64,000 nucleotides of DNA from Alteribacter keqinensis (GTDB lineage Bacteria > Bacillota > Bacilli > Bacillales > Salisediminibacteriaceae), in NCBI RefSeq assembly GCF_003710255.1, contig NZ_RHIB01000001.1, positions 1,488,001 to 1,552,000 on the forward strand, read 5' to 3'. This document shows, piece by piece, positions 7,973 through 17,351 of this stretch; the stretch's first letter is position 1, and the number at the start of each line of letters is the position of its first letter. A program made the translations under genes and the position numbers. Under the pieces are notes generated by a model, which was not told the DNA's origin, made no database searches, and saw only the letters and a program-made list of their open reading frames with translations.

Positions 7973-9784
7973 TTAAACAATTACCTTTTCTTTAAATTTC
8001 GCTAACGCATTTGTCACCTTTCCAAATTCGGACGCATGAGGACGATCATCACCATCACCGTAGCCATAGTCGACCATGCGATTCCGATTTAAGCACAGCT
8101 TTGTGAGCTTCGGCTTGAAGAAATCAAACAGCTTAAAACGTTCTTTCAAGTGAGGGAAACGTTTCTGATAATGGGTTACAGCATCAGCAAGAAGTCCCCA
8201 GAAGTCTTCTTCTTTCAACAAGTTATGGTTGACGGTTATATTACTAAGGTAACGTAAGTGACAAATAAACAATCCTGTGAAGATAAACTGCGTCAATCCT
8301 TCAGGCGGCTCAGTTCTTAGAACCTCTTTAAGTTCATTCGTTACGTGCTGAATCTCCGGGAAGTTTTGGTCCGTGATATTCACGTCATCAACAAAGTCCT
8401 TAATGGCAAGACGGTGTGGCTTGGCATCCCTCAAGACAAGAATCGTGTTTTGTCCATGTGGTGAGAAGACAGTTCCGTATTGGTATAAATAATGAAGGAG
8501 AGGATCCATTGTCACTTTGAAGAACTGTTTGAGCCACTCTTTTGGCTCGAGTCCTGATGCTTCAATTAAGCTCAAAACAAGGGGATGATCTTTATGGTCT
8601 TCATGAAGAAGAGCTGCCAGGGTAATCGCCTGCTCGCCATCTTCCAAATACGTATAAATACTTTCTCTCCATATCGCCCCAAGCATCTCCAGGTATTGAT
8701 AAGGTACATTTTGAACCTTACTGTAATAAGGGTGATCAACATTCACACTTGCATTTTCTCCAGGTAAAACAACCCTGCATTCATCTCGCAGAAACGGGTC
8801 ATTGTTACAAATGCCCTTAATGAGCTCTGTCACTTGCGGAGCAATAACAGTCCGCTCTGATGGAAGCCCTCGATAAACCAATGTATTCAAAATACTCATG
8901 GGAAGTTTCACATGATGTTTTTCTTTATTGCTTTGGTTCGCGAAAGTCCGGATCGATTGCTGAGGAAGATATACATCATCTCCTTTCCCTAAAGGAATAA
9001 TTCTTTCTTTTGCGATTTCCTCAGGGAAATGTTGAATCAGCATGTTTTTCCATTGCCACTCATGAACCGGCAAGTAATAATAGTTTTCGGGATTCTTACC
9101 CTTCTTAATTAAACGATCTGAAAATCGCTCCTGTTCTTTTTCACTCAGCTCCCCGCTGATCAGTTTTTCATATGTGACATGGGAGACAGATTGAAAGCTG
9201 GCAATATCTCTATGGACTGCAGTCCATGACAATGACACTTCGTTTTGCTGCTCAGGGGCATAGGAAAGATAGTCATCATAGCCAAAGCCGATTCTCCCTT
9301 TATTATAGGTAATCCAAGGGTGTCCCTTCATGTACCCTTCCAGGAGAGCATAATCTGTCTCGATTAACTCCTTTGACGTCATTGATGTTTTTTGCAGTAA
9401 ATGGGCATCTGCAATCAATGTCGCTTGGATCTCTTTGATTAAATGGCCCGTCGTCTCAGGAGACATACCGATAATCTGCTGGAGATCAGTCAGAAGCTCA
9501 ACAGCACTTTCCGCCTCTCTTACCTGTCCTTCTTCAACAACTCGTATGGTCTCCCATTTCACATCATAGCTGTCAAATAACCGCTTCTCTGCTGTAAACG
9601 CATAGTCTTTGTTTTTTCCTGTGCTAAGCTCATAATCCCCTGTCACACCTGATTCACCGGTAAGAACAGGGTGAATCATTTGCTCATAAAGATATTCGGA
9701 AAGCATTTTACCGATCAGCTTCTTATTTACCTTTTTCCAGCTTTCTTCATGAAGAACGTTACCGACATCCTTGGAAAACATCAT
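7973..9784 (-). CDS. rhbF: NIS siderophore synthetase (IucA/IucC family), second condensation
   Basis: ATP-dependent synthetase that would join the second N-hydroxylated amine to the citrate arm and so finish the siderophore. The 603 residues cover the IucA/IucC domain (VHEWQWKNML near 243, HGQNTIL near 448, KDFVDDVNI near 468) and the C-terminal FhuF-like ferric reductase-type region. It is the last gene of the operon and corresponds in position to rhbF of the rhizobactin 1021 cluster. Its start ATGATG overlaps the rhbE stop as ATGA. Substrate assignment rests on operon order, not on residues I can read. No siderophore exporter or receptor follows it. Confidence 0.88.
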   Translation of the reverse strand: MMFSKDVGNVLHEESWKKVNKKLIGKMLSEYLYEQMIHPVLTGESGVTGDYELSTGKNKDYAFTAEKRLFDSYDVKWETIRVVEEGQVREAESAVELLTDLQQIIGMSPETTGHLIKEIQATLIADAHLLQKTSMTSKELIETDYALLEGYMKGHPWITYNKGRIGFGYDDYLSYAPEQQNEVSLSWTAVHRDIASFQSVSHVTYEKLISGELSEKEQERFSDRLIKKGKNPENYYYLPVHEWQWKNMLIQHFPEEIAKERIIPLGKGDDVYLPQQSIRTFANQSNKEKHHVKLPMSILNTLVYRGLPSERTVIAPQVTELIKGICNNDPFLRDECRVVLPGENASVNVDHPYYSKVQNVPYQYLEMLGAIWRESIYTYLEDGEQAITLAALLHEDHKDHPLVLSLIEASGLEPKEWLKQFFKVTMDPLLHYLYQYGTVFSPHGQNTILVLRDAKPHRLAIKDFVDDVNITDQNFPEIQHVTNELKEVLRTEPPEGLTQFIFTGLFICHLRYLSNITVNHNLLKEEDFWGLLADAVTHYQKRFPHLKERFKLFDFFKPKLTKLCLNRNRMVDYGYGDGDDRPHASEFGKVTNALAKFKEKVIV

Positions 9785-11178
9785 TTAATCCCTGCTTTCT
9801 TTTCGATTTTGTTATTAATCGCACTGACAGGCGTAAGCGGACGCTTAGCATGTTCATGGAGACCAAACGTTTGAAACACGTTTTTTGACTGAACAGAATA
9901 AACTTCCTTCCCGGCGATTTGATTAATAATAACAGCATTCCGATATGCCCCGAGACCGAGGTCCGGTGCGCCGACGCCGTGGGTATGAAATTCTCCGTTT
10001 TGAACGAAAATGTGATTTTCGGTTTCTAAAAACGTCTCTAAGCGATAATCTTTTTTTACCCTGTACCGTCCCTGATCGTCCAAGGCAATCCAATTGTGCA
10101 TCTCTTCTAAAAAATCCGGGATCTTCGGCTTGTAGCCCGTCCCTAAGATGACGCGGTCAACATCCACTTCAAAATAGCTTTCACTTACATGGTGGCAGCC
10201 GGAGAGCCTGAAGTTCTCCCCCTTTTTTTCAATACCGATGATTTCTGTCATTGCTTGAAGCTGAATGTCCGAGCTATCGCTTGTGACAGAGCGTTCGTAT
10301 AAATGATCGTAAATATCGGCAATCGTGTCAGCGCTTATCCCTTTATAGAGAAGGTCCTGCTCTTTTAGCAGTTTGTCCTTTTTTGATTGAGAAAGCTCGT
10401 AAAAGAAATCAGTATAGTCAGGCGAGAAATACTCGAGACCTAACTTTGAGTATTCCATTGGGAAAAATCCCTTCGACCGCGTATACCAGTGGAGGGATAC
10501 GTCCGGGCCGGACTGTGCTCTTGCCAGGTCTAAAAATACTTCTGCTGCACTTTGTCCTGAACCAATAATGGCAACTTTGCCCCCCTCCTGACACTGCTCT
10601 TTATATGATAAGTATTGTGAGGTATGGAAGACAGCCTTTCCTAGATACGGTTTAAACGCCTCTGGAACTGCAGGGACAGATCCGATACCGATGACAAGCT
10701 GCTTTGTCAAAAATGTCTCGACAGATAATGTTTGTTCATTTAAAACCGTCACTTCATAAATGGTCTGCCGCTCATTTTCCCCCTCAACCTGGGTCACCTT
10801 TTGCACATTCATTCCGAATCGGCATGAGTTTAGCTTCTTGCTGACCCAGCGGCAATATTGGTTGTATTCTTTACGAGGAATATGAAATTTCTCGAAAAAA
10901 TAAAAATGGTACAACCGGTTGTGAGCTTGTAAATAAGCAAGGAAGCTGTATGGGCTTTGCACATCAACCATGCTTACCAGGTCGGCTAAAAAAGGAACTT
11001 GCAGCGTTGTACCTTCAATGAGCATATCCGGATGCCATTGAAATTCCGGTTTCTTTTCCAAAAACAGAGCATTTATGTCTTCAACCGGTTCCAGTAATGC
11101 GGCCATCCCTAAATTAAAGGGACCAACGCCAACTCCAATCACATCAAAGACAGTCTGTTGCTCATTTATCAGGCTCAA
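9781..11178 (-). CDS. rhbE: Lysine/ornithine-type N-monooxygenase (diaminopropane N-hydroxylase)
   Basis: Flavin-dependent N-hydroxylase of the IucD/SidA family, making the hydroxylamine later acylated to hydroxamate. The FAD motif GVGVGPFNLGMA is near residue 14, the NADPH motif GSGQSAAEVFLDL near 204, and the late ATGY-like GTGYKPKIPDF near 345. 465 residues is normal for the family. I place the start at TTG 11178: it overlaps the rhbD stop as TTGA and has GGGAGG eight bases upstream. The frame could also open at GTG 11187, but then the binding site would lie on the start itself. In this operon the expected substrate is 1,3-diaminopropane from rhbA-rhbB rather than lysine. Confidence 0.9.
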   Translation of the reverse strand: MSLINEQQTVFDVIGVGVGPFNLGMAALLEPVEDINALFLEKKPEFQWHPDMLIEGTTLQVPFLADLVSMVDVQSPYSFLAYLQAHNRLYHFYFFEKFHIPRKEYNQYCRWVSKKLNSCRFGMNVQKVTQVEGENERQTIYEVTVLNEQTLSVETFLTKQLVIGIGSVPAVPEAFKPYLGKAVFHTSQYLSYKEQCQEGGKVAIIGSGQSAAEVFLDLARAQSGPDVSLHWYTRSKGFFPMEYSKLGLEYFSPDYTDFFYELSQSKKDKLLKEQDLLYKGISADTIADIYDHLYERSVTSDSSDIQLQAMTEIIGIEKKGENFRLSGCHHVSESYFEVDVDRVILGTGYKPKIPDFLEEMHNWIALDDQGRYRVKKDYRLETFLETENHIFVQNGEFHTHGVGAPDLGLGAYRNAVIINQIAGKEVYSVQSKNVFQTFGLHEHAKRPLTPVSAINNKIEKKAGIK

Positions 11179-11735
11179 ACCTGCCACCTCCCTTCAAATT
11201 CCTTTCTTTCACAAAACATCAAAAGTCCCGTTTTATCTGGCAGTTCAATTGGTTTAATCGGCTTGAAGCCGCACTTTTTAAATACGTGAATCATCTTTTC
11301 ATTTCGTATATCCGGCTCTGCCACGATCTTCTTCGTATCGTTCACTTGAAATTGAAAACGGACCATCGCCCGGAGCAAAGGAAGGGAATAGCCTTTGCCG
11401 AGGTACCTTTTTTCACCCAGAAGAAGATGCACACCTTGATCATAGGGATGTGCTGTATACGCCTTTTCGACGACATCCCCTTTCACCCAATATGCTTCCC
11501 AGTAACTTACCGCCTGGCCGTCCAGGAAGCCTAAATAAAGACTCTGATGCTTGTCCGCTAACGCCTTTTTCAAATGGGACTTAAAAGCCTTCAAAGTGAT
11601 ATTTAGATTCCAGAAGGGATGGACGTGTTCTTCGTTCATCCATTTGTGAATGAGTTCATCGTCATTCTCCGTTACTTGTTTGAAGGCTATCTTTTGACAG
11701 ATTGAATCATCCAGGTATTCAAAATCATAAAGCAT
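11175..11735 (-). CDS. rhbD: Siderophore N-acetyltransferase (GNAT, IucB/RhbD type)
   Basis: Expected to transfer an acyl group from CoA to N-hydroxydiaminopropane, forming the hydroxamate. The 186 residues match the siderophore acetyltransferase subfamily: HPFWNLNIT near 39, EAYWVKGDVV near 79, the CoA loop with LGEKRYLGKGYSLPLLRAM near 107, and FKKCGFKP near 153. It overlaps rhbC by 11 bases and rhbE by 4, so it is translationally coupled on both sides. The ATG at 11735 has GAGGTG ten bases ahead. Confidence 0.88.
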   Translation of the reverse strand: MLYDFEYLDDSICQKIAFKQVTENDDELIHKWMNEEHVHPFWNLNITLKAFKSHLKKALADKHQSLYLGFLDGQAVSYWEAYWVKGDVVEKAYTAHPYDQGVHLLLGEKRYLGKGYSLPLLRAMVRFQFQVNDTKKIVAEPDIRNEKMIHVFKKCGFKPIKPIELPDKTGLLMFCERKEFEGRWQV

Positions 11736-13524
11736 AATGAAGCTTCACCTCATTTTCCAGAGGGTTTGGAACCTTTGTATACACCGATTGCGCCTCCATT
11801 GGACCAACGAGCTCATCCATATCGTATAACCGGGTTAACAGATTGGCTTTACAAGGGAGATCGGACTCCTCCAGCAGGCTTTGCAATAATTGGCTTCCCT
11901 CTTTTGGTTCATGCTTTTCCAGCTCTGCTCTTAGTACACCAATCAGCCTTTCTTCTTTTACAAGCCCATTTGCCCCGAAGGCATTGATTAACCCAAACAA
12001 ATGGTTAAAGAAAAAATAATAACGAAAACGCTCGTCGGCTACATGATCTTCACAAACCGTATCACTGTCTTCGTTTAACCCGGGCACCAATGCCTTAAGC
12101 TTTTCAGCAGCCGATTGACAGAAGTAGTATCCTTGGTTATCACGGTAATAGAAAGTATCCGGATAGCCTCCCTTCATCTGGATAACCGAGTTTTGCTGAT
12201 GGGCTTCTAAGGCAATACCGTATGTTTTATACAGCCAGAGCATGGGATCGAGGGTAATCGATAAATAATGCTTAAACCAGTCAACGCTTACTTCAGAGAC
12301 AGGCCGTCCTTCCCTTTTTGCAAGATCTGTGATGATCGCATGTATCCTTGCTTTCCCTCCGTATGCATGATCCTGACATAAGGCTGCTATTACACTCGTA
12401 TTTTCGCTCTTTTTATAAAATGGATTTTCCCGGATAATCATCTCAAAACCTGACACACACTCTGTTGTCTTCACATTCATGTAAGCCGGATCGTTTATAA
12501 TTTGAAAGCGAGGAAACGCATCATGAAGCCTCTCACCTACTTCTGTATTAAGAAGTCTCGATACTTCGACTCCCCTTGCCAGCTCTTTTGGCTGATTCAC
12601 GCGAAGGGAATTCGTCACTTTAACAGGGACGGAAAACTTGTACATGAACGGTGACTCCGGACTGTAAACAGTACGAAATGAGGACGTGGCTGTATAAGGC
12701 TTTCCAAGAGGTCCCAGATACGTTACAGCACCTGATTTCAGAAGCTTTCGTACTTCTTGTTTTTCCAACAGGGTCTCTATTTGAAGGGGGTGAGCTGGAA
12801 TTAATGCCCGCCCCTCCTCTTCATTTTTTTCCAGCCACTCTTTATCAACATTGTCTGATTCATAAAGCTCATGATAAATAGCCTCTGATGCTGCTATGGA
12901 TAAAGTGGAATCTTGAAGAACGTACTCTTTATCAACGCTAAAATAATGAAGGAGAAAGGTTCCTTTATATTCAGGTGAGTATTTTTCTTCTTGTTTTTCT
13001 GTCATTCCCTGCTTGCTTTTAGGTGTCGGGTGCATTAAATGACCAAAGAGCAGTGATTGCTCAGCATCAATAAAGTCAACATCTTTATTTGTCAGAGCTT
13101 CCTTATCTTTCAGCCTGTATTCTATGCTGCTCTTCGTTGTCTGACAGCTTAAGATAACCCGATGAATAAGCTCATCCTCTGCTTCTTCTTTCCCGTTTAC
13201 AATAAGCCACTCTTTGACGATAAGCGTAACTGCTGTGACATAGTCAAGTTTTTGCCATGTTTTTTGGCCTGCTCCCTTGTAATAGAGTGGAAATGCAAAC
13301 AAATGACGCCCGGTTAGAGACCAGTACTGAACCGGAAGAATGAATGTCATCTTTTGCCTGTCCAGATCTAAAGTAATAACATTCTCCCAATCCCCGGTCT
13401 GTAACGATGTGGCAGCTTCCTTAAGGACATCAGGTGCTTCCCTCCCGTTACCTGTTTCTCTTAAATAGCAATTCAAAAAGCTTTGCATCGTCGCATTTTC
13501 AGCTATCTCTTTCACATTTATCAA
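11725..13524 (-). CDS. rhbC: NIS siderophore synthetase (IucA/IucC family), first condensation
   Basis: Second member of the IucA/IucC pair; the RhbC-type enzyme adds the first hydroxamate arm to citrate. In the 599 residues the ATP and citrate motifs are visible: HPTPKSKQG near 165, HPLQIETL near 244, TSSFRTVYSP near 282 and EAHQQNSVI near 437, plus a C-terminal reductase-like segment. The longest frame begins at 13569, inside rhbB. I chose TTG 13524, which has GGGAGG eight bases upstream and overlaps rhbB by 26 bases. Which synthetase acts first is inferred from the rhizobactin order. Confidence 0.87.
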   Translation of the reverse strand: MINVKEIAENATMQSFLNCYLRETGNGREAPDVLKEAATSLQTGDWENVITLDLDRQKMTFILPVQYWSLTGRHLFAFPLYYKGAGQKTWQKLDYVTAVTLIVKEWLIVNGKEEAEDELIHRVILSCQTTKSSIEYRLKDKEALTNKDVDFIDAEQSLLFGHLMHPTPKSKQGMTEKQEEKYSPEYKGTFLLHYFSVDKEYVLQDSTLSIAASEAIYHELYESDNVDKEWLEKNEEEGRALIPAHPLQIETLLEKQEVRKLLKSGAVTYLGPLGKPYTATSSFRTVYSPESPFMYKFSVPVKVTNSLRVNQPKELARGVEVSRLLNTEVGERLHDAFPRFQIINDPAYMNVKTTECVSGFEMIIRENPFYKKSENTSVIAALCQDHAYGGKARIHAIITDLAKREGRPVSEVSVDWFKHYLSITLDPMLWLYKTYGIALEAHQQNSVIQMKGGYPDTFYYRDNQGYYFCQSAAEKLKALVPGLNEDSDTVCEDHVADERFRYYFFFNHLFGLINAFGANGLVKEERLIGVLRAELEKHEPKEGSQLLQSLLEESDLPCKANLLTRLYDMDELVGPMEAQSVYTKVPNPLENEVKLHYAL

Positions 13525-15043
13525 ATCGGTAACCTCCCATTGCGATTTCCCTTCCGATTTCTTCAACATCGTTAATGACCTCTTTTATGTCTTGAAGATT
13601 TGTTCTTGGATTAAGCAAGGTAAACTTCAAACCTGTCCTGCCGTTAATGGATGTTTTACTAATAGCTGCTTTACCCTGGTACAGCAGCTCCTGCTGAATG
13701 AGTCTGTTTAATTCATCCGTGTCCTTCTCGGTTGTTTGCGGCTGAAATCGAAACACGACCGTATTCAGCTCCGGGACAGGGTTTTCAACCAGGAATTCAG
13801 CTCGTTCATCAAGCTGTTTTGCTGCTTCCCGGGCCACTTCGATGGTGTCGTCAATCATCTTTCCCAACAGGCTTGTCCCAACTGTTTTAAACGTCAGCAG
13901 CACCTTTAAAGCATCAAACCTTTTTGTTGTCTGCACTGATTTGTTTACGAGGTTCGATATCCCTTCTTCCTCATCTTCAACCGGATTTAAATAATCGGCG
14001 TGATAGGAAAGGTAACGAAGGTTTTTGCGGTCCGAAACGAGAAACAAGCCGCAGCTTATCGGCTGATAGAAAAGCTTGTGGAAGTCCAGTGTGATCGAAT
14101 CGGCTAAGGAAAGTCCGTTCACATTTTCCCTATGGTTGTGGCTGAATAAAAGACCACCGCCAAATGCTGCATCTACGTGCATCCATAATGCATGCTGTCT
14201 GGCCAGTACCTTCAGTTCATAAAGGGGATCAATGCTTCCGTAATCGGTTGTTCCACAGGTAGCAACGATGGCAAAAGGAAGCAGTTCCTTGGCTTTAAGC
14301 TCTGTTAATGTATCTTCAACGTCCTCTATTCTCATGCGGTGCCTGTCATCGGTATTTATCGTGACAACAGCCTGTTTTCCTAAACCAAGCTGTGCCGCTG
14401 ACTTCTGTACTGTAAAATGGGCTTCCTCTGAGCAAAGAATGCGCAACTTCTCAAACCCCGGTGGTAACCCTTTTTCTTGAACCAGATGATTCCAATTCCG
14501 GTGGCAGAAGTAGTCTCTTGCAAGCAAAAGACCCATATAATTAGACTGCGTTCCGCCACTCGTAAATGTGCCATCCGCTGTATCAGGAAGCTCTGCTTTT
14601 TCCGCTAATTGCCTGACCAGCTCTTTTTCTACATAAGTCGCAGCGGTGCTTTGATCCCAGGAATCCATTGATTGATTTAATGCCCCGATAATAAGCTCTG
14701 CGGCAATGCCGGATATAAGGGGCGGACAGTGCAGGTGAGCTATGCTTTTTCGATGCGATATGTGTAAACTGTTCTTTAAGATCGGGCCTTCAATATCATC
14801 AAGTGCTTCTTCCAGAGAATAGCCGCCATTGGAAAAACGCATCATAAACTCCACTTCATACTTTACTTGCTGCGGGCTTTGACCGTTAAAAGGTTTATCT
14901 GAGACACTGAAGACTTCTGTGAGCTTTTGAACCACGAGCCCCATTTGCTCTTGAAACGCTTTTCGCCCTTTATGGCCTTGGTGGAGAAAAAGCGAGTCGT
15001 ATGTGTGCACGTTCTTTTGTAAATGTGAGTGTAAAATAGCCAT
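13499..15043 (-). CDS. rhbB: L-2,4-diaminobutyrate decarboxylase (PLP group II)
   Basis: PLP enzyme that would turn L-2,4-diaminobutyrate into 1,3-diaminopropane. The 514 residues show the group II decarboxylase core: FTSGGTQSNYMGLLLARD near 155, the cofactor-stacking His in SEEAHFTV near 199, HVDAAFGGG near 282 and the Schiff-base lysine in LDFHKLFYQPISCG near 312. The start ATG 15043 has AAGGAG seven bases upstream and lies only four bases after the rhbA stop. An earlier in-frame start at 15076 (leucine-rich leader overlapping rhbA) has no ribosome binding site. Pairing with the aminotransferase is diagnostic of the diaminopropane pathway. Confidence 0.91.
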   Translation of the reverse strand: MAILHSHLQKNVHTYDSLFLHQGHKGRKAFQEQMGLVVQKLTEVFSVSDKPFNGQSPQQVKYEVEFMMRFSNGGYSLEEALDDIEGPILKNSLHISHRKSIAHLHCPPLISGIAAELIIGALNQSMDSWDQSTAATYVEKELVRQLAEKAELPDTADGTFTSGGTQSNYMGLLLARDYFCHRNWNHLVQEKGLPPGFEKLRILCSEEAHFTVQKSAAQLGLGKQAVVTINTDDRHRMRIEDVEDTLTELKAKELLPFAIVATCGTTDYGSIDPLYELKVLARQHALWMHVDAAFGGGLLFSHNHRENVNGLSLADSITLDFHKLFYQPISCGLFLVSDRKNLRYLSYHADYLNPVEDEEEGISNLVNKSVQTTKRFDALKVLLTFKTVGTSLLGKMIDDTIEVAREAAKQLDERAEFLVENPVPELNTVVFRFQPQTTEKDTDELNRLIQQELLYQGKAAISKTSINGRTGLKFTLLNPRTNLQDIKEVINDVEEIGREIAMGGYRFDKCERDS

Positions 15044-15047
15044 TTCC

Positions 15048-16397
15048 TTACTCCTTAATAGAAGCAGTAACAGCACTTCTGAAAATAGCGGCCACTTCTT
15101 TTACTTGTTTTTCAGTAATAATGAGCGGAGGAAGAAGCCGGATAACTGCGCCGTGCCTTCCTCCTACTTCTAAAATCAGGCCTCGTTTAATGCATTCACT
15201 TTGAATCCGGGTTGCCAGCTCAGGGTTTGCCGGCAGACTTCCTGATGGAGACGGTGAAAAGGCCGGATCAACAACTTCTACACCGAGCATTAAGCCTCTT
15301 CCCCTAACGTCGCCGATCACTGAAAACTCTTCTTTTAATGGTGTCAGCTCTTCAATAAAAAGCTCTCCCATTTTTTTTGCATGCTGATCGAGACGTTGTT
15401 CTTTAATGTATTTCAGGCTCGCTGTTCCCGCTGCCATCGCCAGCTGATTTCCTCTGAACGTCCCAATATGAGCACCTGGCTCCCAAGCATCAAGGTCCTT
15501 ATCGTAAACAACGACGGAAAGAGGAAGACTGCCACCGATTGCTTTAGATAGGACAAACACATCCGGTACAATACCGGCATGTTCAAAGGAAAACATTTTT
15601 CCTGTTCTTCCAATGCCCGTTTGTACTTCATCGATAATCAGCGGAATCCCCCGCTCTTTCGTAATTCGTCTCATTTCCTTGAGCCACTCGATTGGTGCAG
15701 GAATCGAACCGCCCTCTCCTTGTACCGTTTCAAAAATCATTGCAGCCGGTGGAAGAATCCCACTTTCAGGGTCGTCCAGCATGTGCTCAATGTATGCACT
15801 GCTTAGGAGATGACTTTCCTCCCCTCCTTTTCCAAACGGACAACGGTAGGTGTAAGGGTATGGTAAGAAATGTGTATCAGGCATTAGTCCTTGTACGTTT
15901 TTTTTCGGTTCCAAATTTCCGCTCACGGACATCGTTCCATGAGTCGAACCGTGATACCCTCCATGAAATGTGAGAATGCTTTGACGCCCTGTTGCTGTTT
16001 TAACCAGCTTCAGTGCTGCTTCAATCCCATCCCCTCCAGTCGGTCCGCAAAACTGAACCTTGGCCCGTTCACGAAATCCGTCAGGTAAAGAAGCGAACAA
16101 TTCGTTTACAAATGCTTCTTTTACAGGCGTTGTGAGGTCTAATGTATGTAATGGTGTCTGGTCTTTCAATACTTTCTCTACCGCTTCAATTACCACGGAG
16201 TGATTATGCCCTAATGCGAGTGTCCCTGCCCCCGCTAAACAATCCATATACTGATTCCCATCGACATCCGTCACATGAATCCCTTCTGCCTTATTCAAAG
16301 CTAACGGAATTCTTCTCGGATAAGATCTTGCATTTGATTCTCTCAGCTCCTGCTGATGAAGCAACTCACTATTTAAACTTTGTTCCTGAACGCTCAT
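15048..16397 (-). CDS. rhbA: Diaminobutyrate--2-oxoglutarate aminotransferase
   Basis: Class III PLP aminotransferase expected to convert aspartate-beta-semialdehyde to L-2,4-diaminobutyrate with glutamate as donor. First gene of the operon. Motifs in the 449-residue protein include FCGPTGGDGIEAALKLVK near 111, GGYHGSTHGTMSVSG near 141, IIDEVQTGIGRTG near 251 and the PLP lysine in VLSKAIGGSLP near 282. ATG 16397 is preceded by TTGGAG with nine bases between. The 67 bases upstream hold an iron-regulated promoter. It resembles ectoine EctB but keeps company with the siderophore genes, so the DABA aminotransferase/RhbA call is preferred. Confidence 0.91.
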   Translation of the reverse strand: MSVQEQSLNSELLHQQELRESNARSYPRRIPLALNKAEGIHVTDVDGNQYMDCLAGAGTLALGHNHSVVIEAVEKVLKDQTPLHTLDLTTPVKEAFVNELFASLPDGFRERAKVQFCGPTGGDGIEAALKLVKTATGRQSILTFHGGYHGSTHGTMSVSGNLEPKKNVQGLMPDTHFLPYPYTYRCPFGKGGEESHLLSSAYIEHMLDDPESGILPPAAMIFETVQGEGGSIPAPIEWLKEMRRITKERGIPLIIDEVQTGIGRTGKMFSFEHAGIVPDVFVLSKAIGGSLPLSVVVYDKDLDAWEPGAHIGTFRGNQLAMAAGTASLKYIKEQRLDQHAKKMGELFIEELTPLKEEFSVIGDVRGRGLMLGVEVVDPAFSPSPSGSLPANPELATRIQSECIKRGLILEVGGRHGAVIRLLPPLIITEKQVKEVAAIFRSAVTASIKE

Positions 16398-16455
16398 TCT
16401 CAACATCTCCAATCTATAAAAATGAGTTTAGCTTGCTTGTATGTTGCATACTGCA

Positions 16456-16485
16456 ATCTTAATTGATAATGATTCTCATATTCAA
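16456..16485 (-). promoter_or_regulatory. Promoter of the rhb siderophore operon
   Basis: On the minus strand TTGAAT (16480-16485), an 18-base spacer and TAAGAT (16456-16461), about 60 bases before rhbA. The spacer is almost entirely occupied by the first Fur box, so repressor binding would block RNA polymerase directly. Confidence 0.6.
16464..16478 (+). promoter_or_regulatory. Fur box 1
   Basis: TGATAATGATTCTCA matches the Bacillus 7-1-7 Fur consensus TGATAATnATTATCA at all but one defined position. It lies between the -35 and -10 boxes of the siderophore operon. Confidence 0.85.
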
Positions 16486-16492
16486 TGGTAAT

Positions 16493-16507
16493 TGAGAACT
16501 ATTATCA
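16493..16507 (+). promoter_or_regulatory. Fur box 2
   Basis: TGAGAACTATTATCA has two mismatches to the same 7-1-7 consensus and lies 14 bases beyond box 1, just upstream of the -35. Two boxes suggest tight iron repression. Confidence 0.7.
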
Positions 16508-16903
16508 TTACTATTTGTTAATTTATCATCAACCTCTTTGGCACAATCTCCCGCTAAAGCGTTGCTGTGACAGGGATTGACACGAACAATAAAATAGCCG
16601 CCTCGATCAGATTTTAATAAACAAAACAAGTACAAAGGCCCAGGAATCAGAGGGGTATTCTTTTCCCTCTTTCGTCTTGCAGAAAGTGAACCGCTCTCTC
16701 TGGTTTAATCCATTTTTTTCATGTGCCGCATTAAAATGGAGGAAGATTAATCGGTTTTTGTTTTCGCAGTCGAGTAGGAAGGTTTAGGAGGAAGGTTCTC
16801 TTTTCTAACGGAGAATAGAGAAGGAAGGGTAGGGGGCGTTTTGGGGTGTAAAGCCGAAAATTGCATAAACAAGCCAGTGAGGTGCTTACCTTTTATAGTT
16901 AAC
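16508..16903. other. Intergenic region between rhb promoter and ylaN
   Basis: About 400 bases without a supportable reading frame, hairpin or known repeat. It includes a purine-rich stretch near 16740-16850 (many GGAAGG/GGAGG words) that looks like decayed sequence rather than a set of ribosome binding sites. Confidence 0.4.
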
Positions 16904-16904
16904 A

Positions 16905-16944
16905 AATAAAAAGACCAAGCCTGTCTTTTGACAGGCTTGGTCTT
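16905..16944 (-). terminator. Terminator of the glsA-ylaN unit
   Basis: Perfect 15-bp stem AAGACCAAGCCTGTC with a four-base loop, followed on the minus strand by a TTTTTA tract, 18 bases beyond the ylaN stop. Confidence 0.9.
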
Positions 16945-16961
16945 GGAATTCGTTCATGCTG

Positions 16962-17252
16962 CTACTTATTCTTTTCGCGCAAGCAGGCTTCGTGCAAGGC
17001 AGATAACTCCTTTTCCAGCTGATCGAGTAATCCTTTTCCCTCTTCCTCTTTAATAAGGTTCAGGCGAATGGCAAAATCGATTTCGCGGGAAAGTCCGAAC
17101 ATCTGTGTATCTAAAACTTCCTCATAAAGAGGACATTGAGGCATGGTTAAGTTTGACATCTGCACTTCAATGAGATTCAAAATTTTTTGAGCATCTTCTT
17201 TTAGAAGGGCATACGCTTTTTCACTCTGTCCGGATAACGTCTCAATTGACAT
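16962..17252 (-). CDS. ylaN: YlaN (UPF0358), iron-responsive Fur partner
   Basis: Small cytosolic protein of 96 residues, predicted all-helical and recognisable along its length ([37 protein letters not shown]). Recent work on B. subtilis and Staphylococcus YlaN describes an Fe(II)-binding protein that relieves Fur repression when iron is short; this is knowledge of the family, not visible here. I use ATG 17252, seven bases after AGGAGG, rather than the ATG two codons earlier. It lies 99 bases after glsA, as in B. subtilis, and directly beside the Fur-controlled siderophore operon. Confidence 0.94.
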   Translation of the reverse strand: MSIETLSGQSEKAYALLKEDAQKILNLIEVQMSNLTMPQCPLYEEVLDTQMFGLSREIDFAIRLNLIKEEEGKGLLDQLEKELSALHEACLREKNK

Positions 17253-17351
17253 TGTCATCCCTCCTATTATCCAAAAGAAACTATCCCTACTTATTTATAT
17301 TATCTTCTACGAATAGAAAATGCAATAGTTTCGCCATCCTTTAAAGATGAA

